Assembly: GCA_040404065.1 (NCBI GenBank)
Contig: JBBAJM010000002.1
Direction: 5' to 3' (one strand)
From: Fontibacterium sp040404065
GTDB taxonomy: Bacteria; Pseudomonadota; Alphaproteobacteria; Pelagibacterales; Pelagibacteraceae
Length of the DNA stretch: 34,254 bases
In this document: positions 1 to 8,171 of the stretch, piece after piece
Numbering within the stretch: the stretch's first letter is position 1
How the letters are laid out: each line of letters begins with the position of its first letter
Program-made: the position numbers and the translations under genes
The notes under the pieces: model-generated
The model's database searches: none
The model's input: only the letters and a program-made list of their open reading frames with translations
Told to the model about the DNA's origin: nothing

Positions 1-375
1 AATACCTGTACTTGCGTTAACTGTACCTGCTGTAACATTTGTAGTAGTTACGTTTTGTAAAGTTGACAAACCAGTTGAAATAATTGTTCCAACTGAAATA
101 TTTGTATTTAATATATTTGTACTAGTAATATTCACAGTAGTTAAAGTTCCACCTACAACTAAATTACCAGATAAACTTAAATTTTCACCAGTAATAGTTG
201 TGGCTGAAATTGTTCCAGCACTAATATTTGTCGCAACAACATTACTAGAACTTAAATTAGTATTAACCAATGACCCATTAGTAATATTACTTGATACCAT
301 ATTAGATACACTAGCATTTGTAGCAACTAAATTACCAGATGATGCATTTATATTGTAAAGGAATGTTTTAGACAT
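1..375 (-). CDS. Thr/Asn/Ser-rich fibre-like repeat protein, N-terminal part (runs off the left edge)
   Basis: The open frame starts at an ATG at 375-373 (protein begins MSKTFLYNINASSG) and stays open to base 1, so only the first 125 residues are present. The sequence is almost entirely made of imperfect short repeats rich in T, N, S, V, G and I, such as NLVVGGTLTTVN, STNILNTNIS and TTNVTAGT. This pattern is typical of beta-rich fibre, tail-spike or adhesin-like proteins, which are common in giant virus genomes, so a surface fibre role is an inference. No signal peptide or membrane segment is seen. It is transcribed divergently from mutS7, with a 175-bp AT-rich spacer between the two starts. 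The frame has no internal stop and the composition is clearly protein-like. Confidence 0.85.
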   Translation of the reverse strand, partial: MSKTFLYNINASSGNLVATNASVSNMVSSNITNGSLVNTNLSSSNVVATNISAGTISATTITGENLSLSGNLVVGGTLTTVNITSTNILNTNISVGTIISTGLSTLQNVTTTNVTAGTVNASTGI

Positions 376-550
376 ATTATACTATTACTCCATAAAAAAA
401 TATTTGTAAATTATCTTTAAATTCTTGTTTAATATAATATGTTACTTTAAACTTCTTAAAAAAGTATTTTAGAGATTGTATTAATGAAGTTTGTTATTTG
501 TTTTATTAATTTAGAATTTCTATTTAAAGTTTTAGTTAATAATTATATTA
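376..550. other. AT-rich divergent intergenic spacer
   Basis: This 175-bp region separates the starts of the fibre-like gene (minus) and mutS7 (plus), so it should carry both promoters. It is almost entirely A/T. I see no exact AAAATTGA early motif on either strand. AT-rich late-type promoters would be consistent with it but cannot be pinned down by eye. Confidence 0.4.
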
Positions 551-3500
551 ATGGGTATAATTGACGAATACTTTCAAATATATACTGAAAAAGTTAAAGA
601 ATATGGTGAAAACACGGTTTTGCTATTTCAGATGGGGTCGTTCTTTGAAGTATATGAAATAGATAATTGTAAAGAAAAAATAGGAAATGCTAAAAAAATA
701 TCAAAAATTTTAGAATTAAATATGGCAAACAAATGTGGTGATATTACTAAAAGTTCAAAAACACAACCCAATTTCGTAGGCTTTACTATAAGTGTATTAG
801 ATAAATATCTTTCAATTTTATTAAGAAATGGATACACTGTTGTTATGGTAGAACAGTTAGAATCAAGTTCTGAAAAAAAAGGAAAATTGGTTAAACGCGG
901 TATAACAAAAATATACTCACCTTCATTACAACCAACTGATTACATTATTGAAAATGAATTTTCATCAAATTTAGTTTCAATCCTCTTCCATATAGGTGAA
1001 CCTAAAGTTAGATCAAATAAGAAAAATGCTCCATTTATTCAAATAATGAATGTATCAGTGTGTTGTATTAATAATAATAATAATACAATAGAAATAATAG
1101 AAAATGAATTTTCTTTTTTACCAAATGATATATATACATTAAATTTAGTATTAGAAAATATATCTAGAATACTTTATAGATGCAATCCAAGAGAGTTATT
1201 AATTTCTGGAGGTACCTCTAACGAAGATGTCGTTAGACAGCAAGGTAATAACGTCGTTAGACAGCAAGGTACCTTGCACGTTATTGATTATTTTAATGAA
1301 AATTATGAAAATGTAAGGATTTTAAATGATCCAAATGTAAATTATGATTTAAATTACGATTTAAAAAATAAATATTTAAGAAGAGTTTGGGAAGATGTAC
1401 CTTTTGGTTTAATTGAACCAATTGAATATTTTAATTTAAAAGAACTTTCATTAACAAATTTAGTATATATTCTAAAATTTATTGAAAAACATGACACTAG
1501 CTATATTAAAAATTTAAGTATACCAAAAGTATCTAATGAAAATAATAATTTAATTTTAGAATTAAATACAATTCACCAATTAAACATTATAAACGAAGAC
1601 GTTGTTAGTCGGAAAGGTAGCTTGTTTAATATTATAGATTATACAAAAACTGCTATTGGTAAAAGACATCTCAGAAATATATTATGCAAACCATTTAAAG
1701 ATCCAAAGATTATAAATAATAGATATATTATAACTGAACAACTTGGTTTAATTAAAGAACAGGTCCTTGATTCAATTTTAGATAATATAAATGATATAGA
1801 AAAATTACATAGAAAAATGGGTATAGCACAACTTCATCAAAGTGAATTTGTTAAATTAGATAATTCATACAAATATATATTAAAATTAGCAGAAACAACT
1901 AAAGGTACCTTGCCGTCTAACGACGTTACAGGTACCTTGCCGTCTAACGACGTCTTCGTTACAGGTACCTTGTTAGATTTTGACTGGACTGCAAATTTAA
2001 AAGAATTTGTAGAAAAATATAATAAAACATTTAATTTATCTAAAATGAAATTTTTTAATTTAAATTCCAGTAAAGATCAATTGGAAAATTATTTTAATAA
2101 AGGAATTATCAAAGATCTTGATACAATTCAAAATAAAATTAATACATTAGAAGAAAAGAGATCATCACTTTGTTTGAGTTTTGACAATTTAATAAATCCT
2201 GAAAAGAAAAGTGACTTTATTAAACTGGTTTATACAGAATTAGAAGGATATTCATTCACTTGTACTAAAATCCGATACCAATTACTTTTAGAAAAATTGG
2301 GTAAAGAAAATAAAGGCGACGTAGGAAGAGTAAGACAAACATCAAATGCTGTAAAATTTGTACCAGAAGAGCTTGAAAAATTGAGCCAACAAATTGTTAA
2401 TTTTAGACAATTACTTTCTACTAAAATTACTATAAATTACAAAAATACACTATTAGAATATTATCAAGAACATAATATATTATTTGATAAATTAAAAGAA
2501 TTTATTCAAGTAATTGATGTATGTAATTCTAATTTAAAATGTTCAAAAAAATTTAATTATACCAAACCACTTTTAGAAGTACCTTTAATATTAGACGGCA
2601 AGGTAAAAGATAAAGATAAAAGTTTTATTGAAATAAAAGGTATCAGACACCCACTTATAGAATCTTTAGGTAAAGAATATATATCAAATGACATTACATT
2701 AGACTCTAAAACCAATGGAATTCTTTGTTATGGGTTGAATAGTTCTGGTAAATCAACTTTACTTAGAGCTATTGGTATAAATTTAGTAATGGCACAAGCT
2801 GGGTTATTTGTAGCAGCTAAAAATTTAAAGTTTAGTCCATTTGATACTATAATTTCACAAGTAGATTTAACTGATAATATTTTTGCAGGTAAAAGTTCAT
2901 TTATTTCAGAAATGATGGGATTAAAACGTATACTTCAATGTGCTGGACCTAAAACACTTGTTTTAATGGACGAAGCTACCAAAGGAACTGAAACTAATAG
3001 TAGTACAGCATTAGTCAGTTCCATTATTCTAGAATTAATTAAAAAAGATACAATGTTTTTTTTTACCACACACCTTCATCAAATTTCTCAAGTTCAAGAT
3101 ATAATTGATCTTGGAGAAAAACTAAAAATATGTCATTTATCAGTCGATATTAAAAATAATAATATTATATATGAAAGGAAATTAAAAGAAGGTCCTGGTG
3201 GTACATTATACGGTATCGAAGTAGCAAAGAGTTTATTAGAAAATAATGAATTAATACAAAAAGCATTTGAAATAAGAAACAATTTGACAAACACTACCAT
3301 CAAACCTATTAAGAAAAGTATTTACAATAAGAAAAAGATAGTAGAAAAATGCGAAATATGTTCTAGTAATAAACAACTTGAAACTCACCATATAAAGTTT
3401 CAATCTACAGCTAATGAAAATGGGTTTTTAGATGACTCACGACATAAAAATCACTTGTCAAATTTATGTTCATTATGTAAAAAATGCCACGACGATGTTA

Positions 3501-3577
3501 CATATAATAGAATGATTATAACTGGATACAAAGACAGTTTGAATGGTCAATTTTTAGACTATCAAAAAATATTTTGA
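551..3577 (+). CDS. mutS7: MutS7 DNA mismatch-repair ATPase with C-terminal HNH endonuclease domain
   Basis: This is a full-length MutS family protein of 1008 aa. The N-terminal mismatch-recognition domain has GSFFEVYEI at residues 29-37, which keeps the F-x-E mismatch-reading motif (F31, E33). YTVVMVEQLES lies near 95-105. The lever/clamp region includes KGSLFNIIDYTKTAIGKR near 350-370. The ATPase domain has Walker A GLNSSGKST at 728-736 and Walker B LVLMDEATKGT with D807/E808. The C terminus carries an HNH-type zinc nuclease module: CEIC at 934-937, HH at 946-947, and a later CSLCKKCH. MutS plus HNH is the hallmark of the MutS7 group of giant viruses, octocoral mitochondria and some bacteria. 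It is thought to combine mismatch recognition and strand nicking in one polypeptide. Two insertions (about residues 221-243 and 451-474) are encoded by the dispersed GGTACC repeat. Confidence 0.97.
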   Translation: MGIIDEYFQIYTEKVKEYGENTVLLFQMGSFFEVYEIDNCKEKIGNAKKISKILELNMANKCGDITKSSKTQPNFVGFTISVLDKYLSILLRNGYTVVMVEQLESSSEKKGKLVKRGITKIYSPSLQPTDYIIENEFSSNLVSILFHIGEPKVRSNKKNAPFIQIMNVSVCCINNNNNTIEIIENEFSFLPNDIYTLNLVLENISRILYRCNPRELLISGGTSNEDVVRQQGNNVVRQQGTLHVIDYFNENYENVRILNDPNVNYDLNYDLKNKYLRRVWEDVPFGLIEPIEYFNLKELSLTNLVYILKFIEKHDTSYIKNLSIPKVSNENNNLILELNTIHQLNIINEDVVSRKGSLFNIIDYTKTAIGKRHLRNILCKPFKDPKIINNRYIITEQLGLIKEQVLDSILDNINDIEKLHRKMGIAQLHQSEFVKLDNSYKYILKLAETTKGTLPSNDVTGTLPSNDVFVTGTLLDFDWTANLKEFVEKYNKTFNLSKMKFFNLNSSKDQLENYFNKGIIKDLDTIQNKINTLEEKRSSLCLSFDNLINPEKKSDFIKLVYTELEGYSFTCTKIRYQLLLEKLGKENKGDVGRVRQTSNAVKFVPEELEKLSQQIVNFRQLLSTKITINYKNTLLEYYQEHNILFDKLKEFIQVIDVCNSNLKCSKKFNYTKPLLEVPLILDGKVKDKDKSFIEIKGIRHPLIESLGKEYISNDITLDSKTNGILCYGLNSSGKSTLLRAIGINLVMAQAGLFVAAKNLKFSPFDTIISQVDLTDNIFAGKSSFISEMMGLKRILQCAGPKTLVLMDEATKGTETNSSTALVSSIILELIKKDTMFFFTTHLHQISQVQDIIDLGEKLKICHLSVDIKNNNIIYERKLKEGPGGTLYGIEVAKSLLENNELIQKAFEIRNNLTNTTIKPIKKSIYNKKKIVEKCEICSSNKQLETHHIKFQSTANENGFLDDSRHKNHLSNLCSLCKKCHDDVTYNRMIITGYKDSLNGQFLDYQKIF
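1211..1277. repeat. Dispersed GGTACC palindromic repeat, in-frame insertion in mutS7 (copy 1)
   Basis: Two tandem arms containing GTCGTTAGACAGCAAGGTA end in the perfect 14-bp palindrome GCAAGGTACCTTGC at 1264-1277. The copy is translated as part of MutS7 (peptide includes DVVRQQG twice) and does not break the reading frame. The GC content is clearly above that of the surrounding gene. Confidence 0.85.
1592..1624. repeat. Degenerate copy of the GGTACC-family repeat in mutS7
   Basis: AACGAAGACGTTGTTAGTCG followed by GAAAGGTAGC resembles the arm AACGAAGATGTCGTTAGACAGCAAGGTACC of the copy at 1211, with several mismatches. It encodes NEDVVSRKG directly before a conserved MutS core motif, so it may be an old, diverged insertion or a chance similarity. 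Confidence 0.45.
1903..1972. repeat. Dispersed GGTACC palindromic repeat, in-frame insertion in mutS7 (copies in opposite orientation)
   Basis: Three GGTACCTTG units and two copies of GCCGTCTAACGACGT occur here. This is the reverse complement of the arm seen at 1211 and 10890. It is translated as GTLPSNDV repeats without breaking the frame. It shows that the element can sit in coding sequence in either orientation. Confidence 0.85.
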
Positions 3578-3661
3578 TTTATTTTACTTTTAAATACACT
3601 TTTAATATTGACATTTTAATAAAATATTTATAGATTTTTTATTAACATTTATACAAGACTT

Positions 3662-3997
3662 TTAGTTGGAAGAAACATGAATGGCCGTAATATCCTTTTT
3701 CACTATAGATTCTATCATTTCAACAATAACAACAGTATATTTTTTACTTAGATATTCTGGTATAATTTTATATAATTTATTTTTTTTTATAGTATAAATA
3801 GGATTAAATAAACGATTTAATAATCTTACTTCTATATTTTCAGGATCAATATAATATAACAAACAACATTTTTCTCCATAAGTATCGATACAATGTTTAT
3901 CAAATTTATTAGTTTGATAATTATAAACAGTATTAGGTAAATTTATACTATACTTACCTATACTATTTACATAACTATAATTATTAATAGTTTCCAT
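3662..3997 (-). CDS. Small protein resembling an isolated MutS mismatch-recognition domain (domain I)
   Basis: This is a 111-aa ORF with an ATG start at 3997-3995, convergent with mutS7. No database family can be assigned, but two stretches resemble domain I of the neighbouring MutS7. DTYGEKCCLLYYID (38-51) matches KEYGENTVLLFQMG (16-29 of MutS7) in pattern. YTVVIVEMIES (87-97) matches YTVVMVEQLES, followed in both by a Lys-rich, DI/GI-T-x-I/K tail. The F-x-E mismatch-reading motif is absent and the spacing between the two blocks is about 30 residues shorter. I infer a diverged, truncated paralogue that can no longer read mismatches itself. It could be a MutS accessory factor or a decaying remnant. 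It lacks a signal peptide and a membrane segment. Confidence 0.7.
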   Translation of the reverse strand: METINNYSYVNSIGKYSINLPNTVYNYQTNKFDKHCIDTYGEKCCLLYYIDPENIEVRLLNRLFNPIYTIKKNKLYKIIPEYLSKKYTVVIVEMIESIVKKDITAIHVSSN

Positions 3998-4270
3998 AAG
4001 ATTACAAATTATTATATTATTTTACTTTAAACATACTTTTAAAAAAAAAAGTACATTGCCGAACTGGCGATTCATCATCTATAAGGTACCTTACAGAAGC
4101 CAGACTCTGTACTGCAAGGTAACCAAAAAAATTAATATTTAAAAAAAATATTTATTAGACTTTTTATTATTTATTTTTAAAAAAGTACTAAATTATTTTC
4201 AAAGTTTATTTTTGATTAATTATTTTTATAAATATTTTTTTTTATTTGTTAGTTGTATAATAAGATTTAA
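3998..4270. other. Intergenic region with a GGTACC-family repeat and A/T tracts
   Basis: This 273-bp spacer lies between two divergent genes. The left part (about 4051-4124) is markedly GC-richer than its surroundings and holds an imperfect palindrome of the GGTACC family. The rest is A/T-rich and should carry the promoter of the membrane protein gene at 4271. No exact AAAATTGA was seen. Confidence 0.5.
4084..4124. repeat. Intergenic copy of the GGTACC-family palindromic repeat
   Basis: GGTACCTTACAG at the left end pairs imperfectly with CTGTACTGCAAGGTAACC at the right end, with a short GC-rich centre. The end GCAAGGTAACC joins the GGTACC family to the GTAACC-flanked hairpin family found at gene ends elsewhere. 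This copy is outside any gene. Confidence 0.65.
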
Positions 4271-4930
4271 ATGAACCAAATTAACAACGCAACTAAAATG
4301 ATTGAATCTCAAATTGATATTCCATTATCAAATCCTTATGTAATGGCAGTTTTAAAAATTACATTGGCATTATTTGCAGCTCAAATCGCTCCTAGAGCTC
4401 CAGGATATATTCAAGATTTATTTAAAAATACATTTGTTAAGATTATTTTAATTTCTTTAATAGTCTACATTAGTGAAAAGGATTTACAATTAGCATTATT
4501 ATTTTCTATTATTTTTGTATTAGGAAGTAATTTATTATCAGGTAGAAGTTTCTTGGAATCATTCCAATCTTTTTCAGAAGGAAAAGAATTAGCCGAATTC
4601 TCAGCAAACTATAAATCTGATGGTAAAATGAAATTATTAGAAAGTACAAGCGACATCTTTCCTGGATGCGAAAATATAACTATGGCAGATTTACAAAAAA
4701 TATTTGATGGAGATATTTCTAAATTCTCTAAAGCTGTAAATTATTCATTTAAACAATTAATTGCTACAGCAAAAGATAAATCGTCAAAGGACAGAATTAT
4801 GACAATTGCTCATTATGCTGGATTAGCTGACAATATGACTTTTGAAAATCCAGAAACTGCTCCTTATTTAGCAACACTTTTAGTTAATTATGGATTTAAT
4901 ATTAATGACAAGTGTCAACCACCTGTTTAA
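4271..4930 (+). CDS. Membrane protein with two predicted transmembrane segments, paralogue of the protein at 26303-27154
   Basis: A 219-aa protein that I do not recognise as a named family. Residues about 25-45 (VMAVLKITLALFAAQIAP) and 55-90 (KIILISLIVYIS, then LALLFSIIFVLGSNLL) are hydrophobic and should span or enter a membrane. The soluble C-terminal half (about 95-219) has no recognised motif. The N-terminal block APRAPGYIQDLFKNTFVKI, followed by hydrophobic stretches and a FLESF-type end, matches the layout APKLPREVLFLFENQYFKL ... LWEFLENV of the minus-strand protein at 26303. The two are therefore paralogues with different tails. Inner-membrane virion proteins of giant viruses often look like this, but that role is an inference. 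Confidence 0.85.
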   Translation: MNQINNATKMIESQIDIPLSNPYVMAVLKITLALFAAQIAPRAPGYIQDLFKNTFVKIILISLIVYISEKDLQLALLFSIIFVLGSNLLSGRSFLESFQSFSEGKELAEFSANYKSDGKMKLLESTSDIFPGCENITMADLQKIFDGDISKFSKAVNYSFKQLIATAKDKSSKDRIMTIAHYAGLADNMTFENPETAPYLATLLVNYGFNINDKCQPPV

Positions 4931-4958
4931 AACTAAAATTATAGATTTCACATAATCG

Positions 4959-4966
4959 TAAATTGA
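4959..4966 (+). promoter_or_regulatory. Possible early promoter, one mismatch to AAAATTGA
   Basis: TAAATTGA lies 86 bp upstream of the ATG at 5052. It differs from the mimivirus early motif by one base and is at a typical distance. A single near-match in AT-rich DNA is weak evidence. Confidence 0.25.
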
Positions 4967-5051
4967 TCAAAAAAAAAATGAAAAAACATATCATTTTTTT
5001 TAAATATATCTATTAAACTTTTTATCATTTTTGATAAACTTTTTTTTTTAA

Positions 5052-6890
5052 ATGTATACTGGTATTTGGATAAGTAATTTTAATTACAATTCTGGAGATA
5101 TAGTTATTACACCATTTAATGATTACTTTATATGTACTAAAAATCATGTGTCTAATAATTTAACTTTTCCAACTAAAGAAGATGTCTATTGGGTATATAT
5201 TTCTTCTATTTTTCTAAATATGCTAATTGAACAAAATTCTCAAGTTATTGAACAAAAAGATTTAAAGATAAAAAGAAAGTTGGACAATGAAAACGATAAT
5301 GACATTGACACAACTAGAAATTATAAAAAAAAAAAATTAATACCTCTAACGAAGAAAGTACCATCTACCTATATAGAAAATGTAAAGGAAGATGCACCTA
5401 TTATAGATCTCGTTATTAAAAATTTATTACGAAAAAATAAAAAATTTAAAATTATCTATCAAGATCAAAATTTTAAAAAAGATAAAGAATCTAAAAATGA
5501 ACTAGAAATTATTAGAGAAGAATGTAATGACCAACAAAATGACCAACAAAATGAAGAATGTCAAAAACAAGAATACATAGAAGAATACATAGAAGAATGT
5601 AATTACCAAGGAGAAGGTGAAGGAGAAGGTGAAGGTGAATGTGAAGGTGAAGGAGAAGGAGAAGGTGAAGGTGAATGTGAAGGTGAAGGAGAAGGTGAAT
5701 GTGAAGGTGAAGGAGAAATTGGTGTATTTAAAAGAAAATTAGTAGAATTGGAAAATGAAATTATAGAAAATAAAAGGATAAAATTACATAATAACCAAGT
5801 GGATAATTTACGTGATAAAATTTTACTTATGAATATTGACGTTGATACAAAATCATTTATACTAGATAAACATGACACAATACAAAAAATGCATGGAAGT
5901 GATTATACAAAAAGTATGAATTGGTTAAAAAATGCATGTGATATTCCTTATGGAATAAATAAACCTTTGGCTATTACAAAAGAAGCATATCCTGAAAAAA
6001 TAAAAGATTATTTTAAAGATATTAAAGAGAAATTAGACGAATCTATACATGGATTAGAAGAAGTTAAACAAGAAATATTAGAATTTGTTGCAAGAAAAAT
6101 ATCAAATCCTGAATCTAAAGGACATATTTTAGCACTTTATGGTCAGGCTGGTGTTGGAAAAAGTAAAATACTCAAAACATTAGGTAAAGCTTTAAATTTA
6201 CCATTTTATCAAATTAATTTTGGTGGATTAAATGATGTATCTATTTTAACTGGGCATAGTGAAACTTATATTGGATCTAAACCAGGAAAAATTGTAGAAA
6301 TTTTACAAAAATCTAATTGTATGAATCCTATTATCTATTTTGATGAAATAGATAAAATAAGCGAAAATAAAGCTGTTGAAATTTATGGAATTTTAACTCA
6401 TCTTTTAGATGAAGAACAAAATAGTCATTTTCAAGATAATTATCTTTCTAATATCAATATTGATTTGTCTAAAGTATTTTTCGTTTTAGCTTTTAATGAT
6501 ATTACAAAGATTGATAAAATTGTATGTGATCGTTTAAAGGTTATTTACATTGATCCACCTAATTTAGAAGATAAAATTACTATTTGTAGTGAAAAGATGA
6601 TTCCTGAAATATTAAAAGATGTTAAAATTAACAATGATGTAAATATTATTATTGATAAACAAGTCATTGAATATATTATCGTGAATAAAACACAAAAAGA
6701 AAAAGGTGTTAGGCAATTACGTAAAAATATAGAAAAAATTGCAAATAGAGTTAATTATGATATTTTAGTACAAAATTATAATAATTTTAAATATGAAAAT
6801 ACAAAAGATATCATTATTACAAGAAGTTATATAGATCTTGTTCTGGTGTCTCCAGAAAACAACAAAGATTACCTACAAATGTACATTTAA
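5052..6890 (+). CDS. Lon-type AAA+ ATPase lacking the protease domain, with N-terminal carbohydrate-binding-like module
   Basis: A 612-aa protein. The first 50 residues (GIWISNFNYNSGDIV, later YFICTKNHVSNN and YWVYI) show the W-x-Y-x-GD-x-V-x-Y-x-C-x-H-S pattern of small chitin/carbohydrate-binding modules (CBM5/12-like). A charged linker follows, with a GEGEGE/CEGEG repeat at about 189-223. From about 320 the AAA+ core of Lon begins: LDESIHGLEEVK, Walker A YGQAGVGKS near 362-370, HSETYIGSKPGKI (a Lon signature) and Walker B PIIYFDEIDK at 426-434. The Asn of AFND is a sensor-1-like residue. RQLRKNIEKIANRV is the helical lid. The protein ends there, so the Ser-Lys peptidase domain of Lon is absent. 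I infer an unfoldase or remodelling ATPase. Residues near 97-107 derive from a GGTACC-family repeat. Confidence 0.9.
   Translation: MYTGIWISNFNYNSGDIVITPFNDYFICTKNHVSNNLTFPTKEDVYWVYISSIFLNMLIEQNSQVIEQKDLKIKRKLDNENDNDIDTTRNYKKKKLIPLTKKVPSTYIENVKEDAPIIDLVIKNLLRKNKKFKIIYQDQNFKKDKESKNELEIIREECNDQQNDQQNEECQKQEYIEEYIEECNYQGEGEGEGEGECEGEGEGEGEGECEGEGEGECEGEGEIGVFKRKLVELENEIIENKRIKLHNNQVDNLRDKILLMNIDVDTKSFILDKHDTIQKMHGSDYTKSMNWLKNACDIPYGINKPLAITKEAYPEKIKDYFKDIKEKLDESIHGLEEVKQEILEFVARKISNPESKGHILALYGQAGVGKSKILKTLGKALNLPFYQINFGGLNDVSILTGHSETYIGSKPGKIVEILQKSNCMNPIIYFDEIDKISENKAVEIYGILTHLLDEEQNSHFQDNYLSNINIDLSKVFFVLAFNDITKIDKIVCDRLKVIYIDPPNLEDKITICSEKMIPEILKDVKINNDVNIIIDKQVIEYIIVNKTQKEKGVRQLRKNIEKIANRVNYDILVQNYNNFKYENTKDIIITRSYIDLVLVSPENNKDYLQMYI
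5340..5370. repeat. Short GGTACC-family repeat fragment inside the Lon-like gene
   Basis: TACCTCTAACGAAGAAAGTACC keeps the TACCTCTAACGAAG arm found at 1213, 10885 (as ACATCTAACGAAG) and 12606. It is translated in the linker as PLTKKVP without a frame break. Confidence 0.55.
5613..5720 (+). repeat. GAAGGT(GA) hexamer repeat encoding Glu-Gly / Cys-Glu-Gly tract
   Basis: Imperfect 6-bp repeats (GAAGGT, GAAGGA, GAATGT) code for an acidic Gly-Glu tract with three regularly spaced Cys residues. It lies in the linker between the N-terminal module and the AAA+ core. Confidence 0.9.
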
Positions 6891-6955
6891 GCTTTTTAAA
6901 AAACTTTTACTAATTAAACTTTTTTTAGTAAATTTTTAATATTTTTTGGTTAAGG

Positions 6956-6976
6956 TACTTTTTTTTTTAAAAAGTA
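6956..6976. terminator. Bidirectional 3'-end hairpin between convergent genes
   Basis: TACTTTTT and AAAAAGTA form an 8-bp stem around a short T loop, in the 88-bp spacer between the stops of the Lon-like gene and the membrane protein at 6979. Mimivirus mRNAs end at such A/T palindromes, so a transcript-end or polyadenylation role is likely. Confidence 0.55.
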
Positions 6977-6978
6977 GA

Positions 6979-7748
6979 TTATTCAATAAACATCATAAAG
7001 ATTACAAATATTATTAATAAAAATCCAAAATACACATATCTTTCTTCCTTTAATAAAATAATTTGTAAATAATCTATCCAATTATTATTTTCTGGTTTTA
7101 TAAATAGGTCATCTAAAAAACCAATTGTACTTTTTGAAATATTTTCATTTATTTGGTTTATAGAAAAATTGTATATATTATTTTTCTCATATGCTTTTTT
7201 TATTATTTCATTCGATTCGTGATCTATTGTTTCAAATTCTCTTATCTTTTGTTCATTTGGGATAAATGGATTTGTTGTTATTTTACTACGTTCTTGTTGT
7301 AAAATATTTATTGGATTTTGCACATTAACTATAGTATTAGTCGGTATAAATTCTTTAACGTCTTTGACGTCTTTTAGTCCCGGTATAACATCTTTTGGTA
7401 TTAATGACAAATTAGTATTTATTGGCGTTAGATTAACTTCTGCATTAGCTGGAGTTACATCAACTGGATTGGAGACGGTAGAGGTACCTTGTCGATTAAC
7501 GTCGGAGACGGTAGAGGTACCTTGTCGATTAACGTCGGAGACGGTAGAGGTACCTNNNNNNNNNNNNNNNNNNNNNNNNNNNNNNNNNNNNNNNNNNNNN
7601 NNNNNNNNNNNNNNNNNNNNNNNNNNNNNNNNNNNNNNNNNNNNNNNNNNNNNNNGTCGGAGACGGTAGAGGTACCTTGTCGATTAACGTCGGAGACGGT
7701 AGAGGTACCTACATTAGACGTCGGTAATACATTTTGTAAAGTACTCAT
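6979..7748 (-). CDS. C-terminally anchored membrane protein with a repeat-encoded N-terminal region (spans an assembly gap)
   Basis: The true start is the ATG at 7748-7746 (MSTLQNVLPTSNVG). The frame enters a tandem array of the 11-residue unit GTSTVSDVNRQ, is broken by 100 N, and resumes in the same repeat phase. It continues as TSTVSNPVDVTPANAEVN into the body that ends at 6979. Because the N run has an arbitrary length, the two halves fall in different nominal frames, but repeat phase and peptide match on both sides. The body has no recognised domain. The last 20 residues (YFGFLLIIFVIFMMFIE) form a single membrane anchor, so the protein is probably tail-anchored with the repeat region exposed. 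The repeat unit contains GGTACC and belongs to the dispersed family. Confidence 0.8.
7474..7712. repeat. 33-bp tandem array of the GGTACC-family repeat, interrupted by a 100-N gap (7556-7655)
   Basis: The unit is GTCGGAGACGGTAGAGGTAC plus CTTGTCGATTAAC (33 bp, 11 codons), with about two and a half copies on the left of the gap and about two on the right. The copies are virtually identical, pointing to recent tandem amplification. Real copy number is hidden by the gap. Confidence 0.9.
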
Positions 7749-7859
7749 ATATATTATACATTCTATAAAAAATTTTTAAATTTATTTTTATTACAAAATT
7801 TTTTATTTATATAACGTTTTTACAAATATATTATATATTATATATAATATATACAAAGT

Positions 7860-8171
7860 ATGCAATTTAAACAAAAATACCATTGGGGGCCATATCTTTG
7901 GTCTTTTATTCATATTATAACAATTTCTAATGAAAATAATTTAGAATACAATACTCATGTAAAAAATATACTAGAATCGCTTGCTTATATTATTCCTTGT
8001 CCTACGTGTGTACAAACTTATAAAGAACATTTAATAATATTAAATGAAAAAGATTTATCAAAACCAATGGTGTTGTTTTATTGGTCTGTAGATTTACATA
8101 ATTTAGTTAACTGTAAATTAAATAAAACACAATTATCATATGATCAAGCTTTAAAGCTGTGGACAAACTAA
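7860..8171 (+). CDS. Erv1/ALR-type FAD-dependent thiol (sulfhydryl) oxidase
   Basis: A 103-aa single-domain protein of the normal size for viral Erv1-like oxidases (poxvirus E10R relatives). WGPYLWSFIH (9-18) is the FAD-binding N-terminal helix. CPTC at 47-50 is the redox-active C-x-x-C. YKEHL follows, and WSVDLHNLVNCKLNKTQLSY (about 74-93) gives the H-N-x-V-N-x-x-L-x-K motif that holds the flavin. The enzyme transfers electrons from dithiols to oxygen and makes disulfides in virion proteins in the host cytoplasm. It has no signal peptide, as expected for a virus-factory enzyme. Its stop codon overlaps the stop of the convergent gene at 8168 by 4 bp. Confidence 0.95.
   Translation: MQFKQKYHWGPYLWSFIHIITISNENNLEYNTHVKNILESLAYIIPCPTCVQTYKEHLIILNEKDLSKPMVLFYWSVDLHNLVNCKLNKTQLSYDQALKLWTN

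Noticed and set aside
5603..5878. Minus-strand frame with Ser-Pro-His repeats
   Set aside because: It is the antisense of the GEGEGE tract of the Lon-like gene.
7364..7779. Plus-strand frames with repeats across the gap
   Set aside because: They are the antisense of the membrane protein at 6979-7748. Only the minus strand joins a repeat-encoded N terminus with an ATG to a body ending in a membrane anchor.
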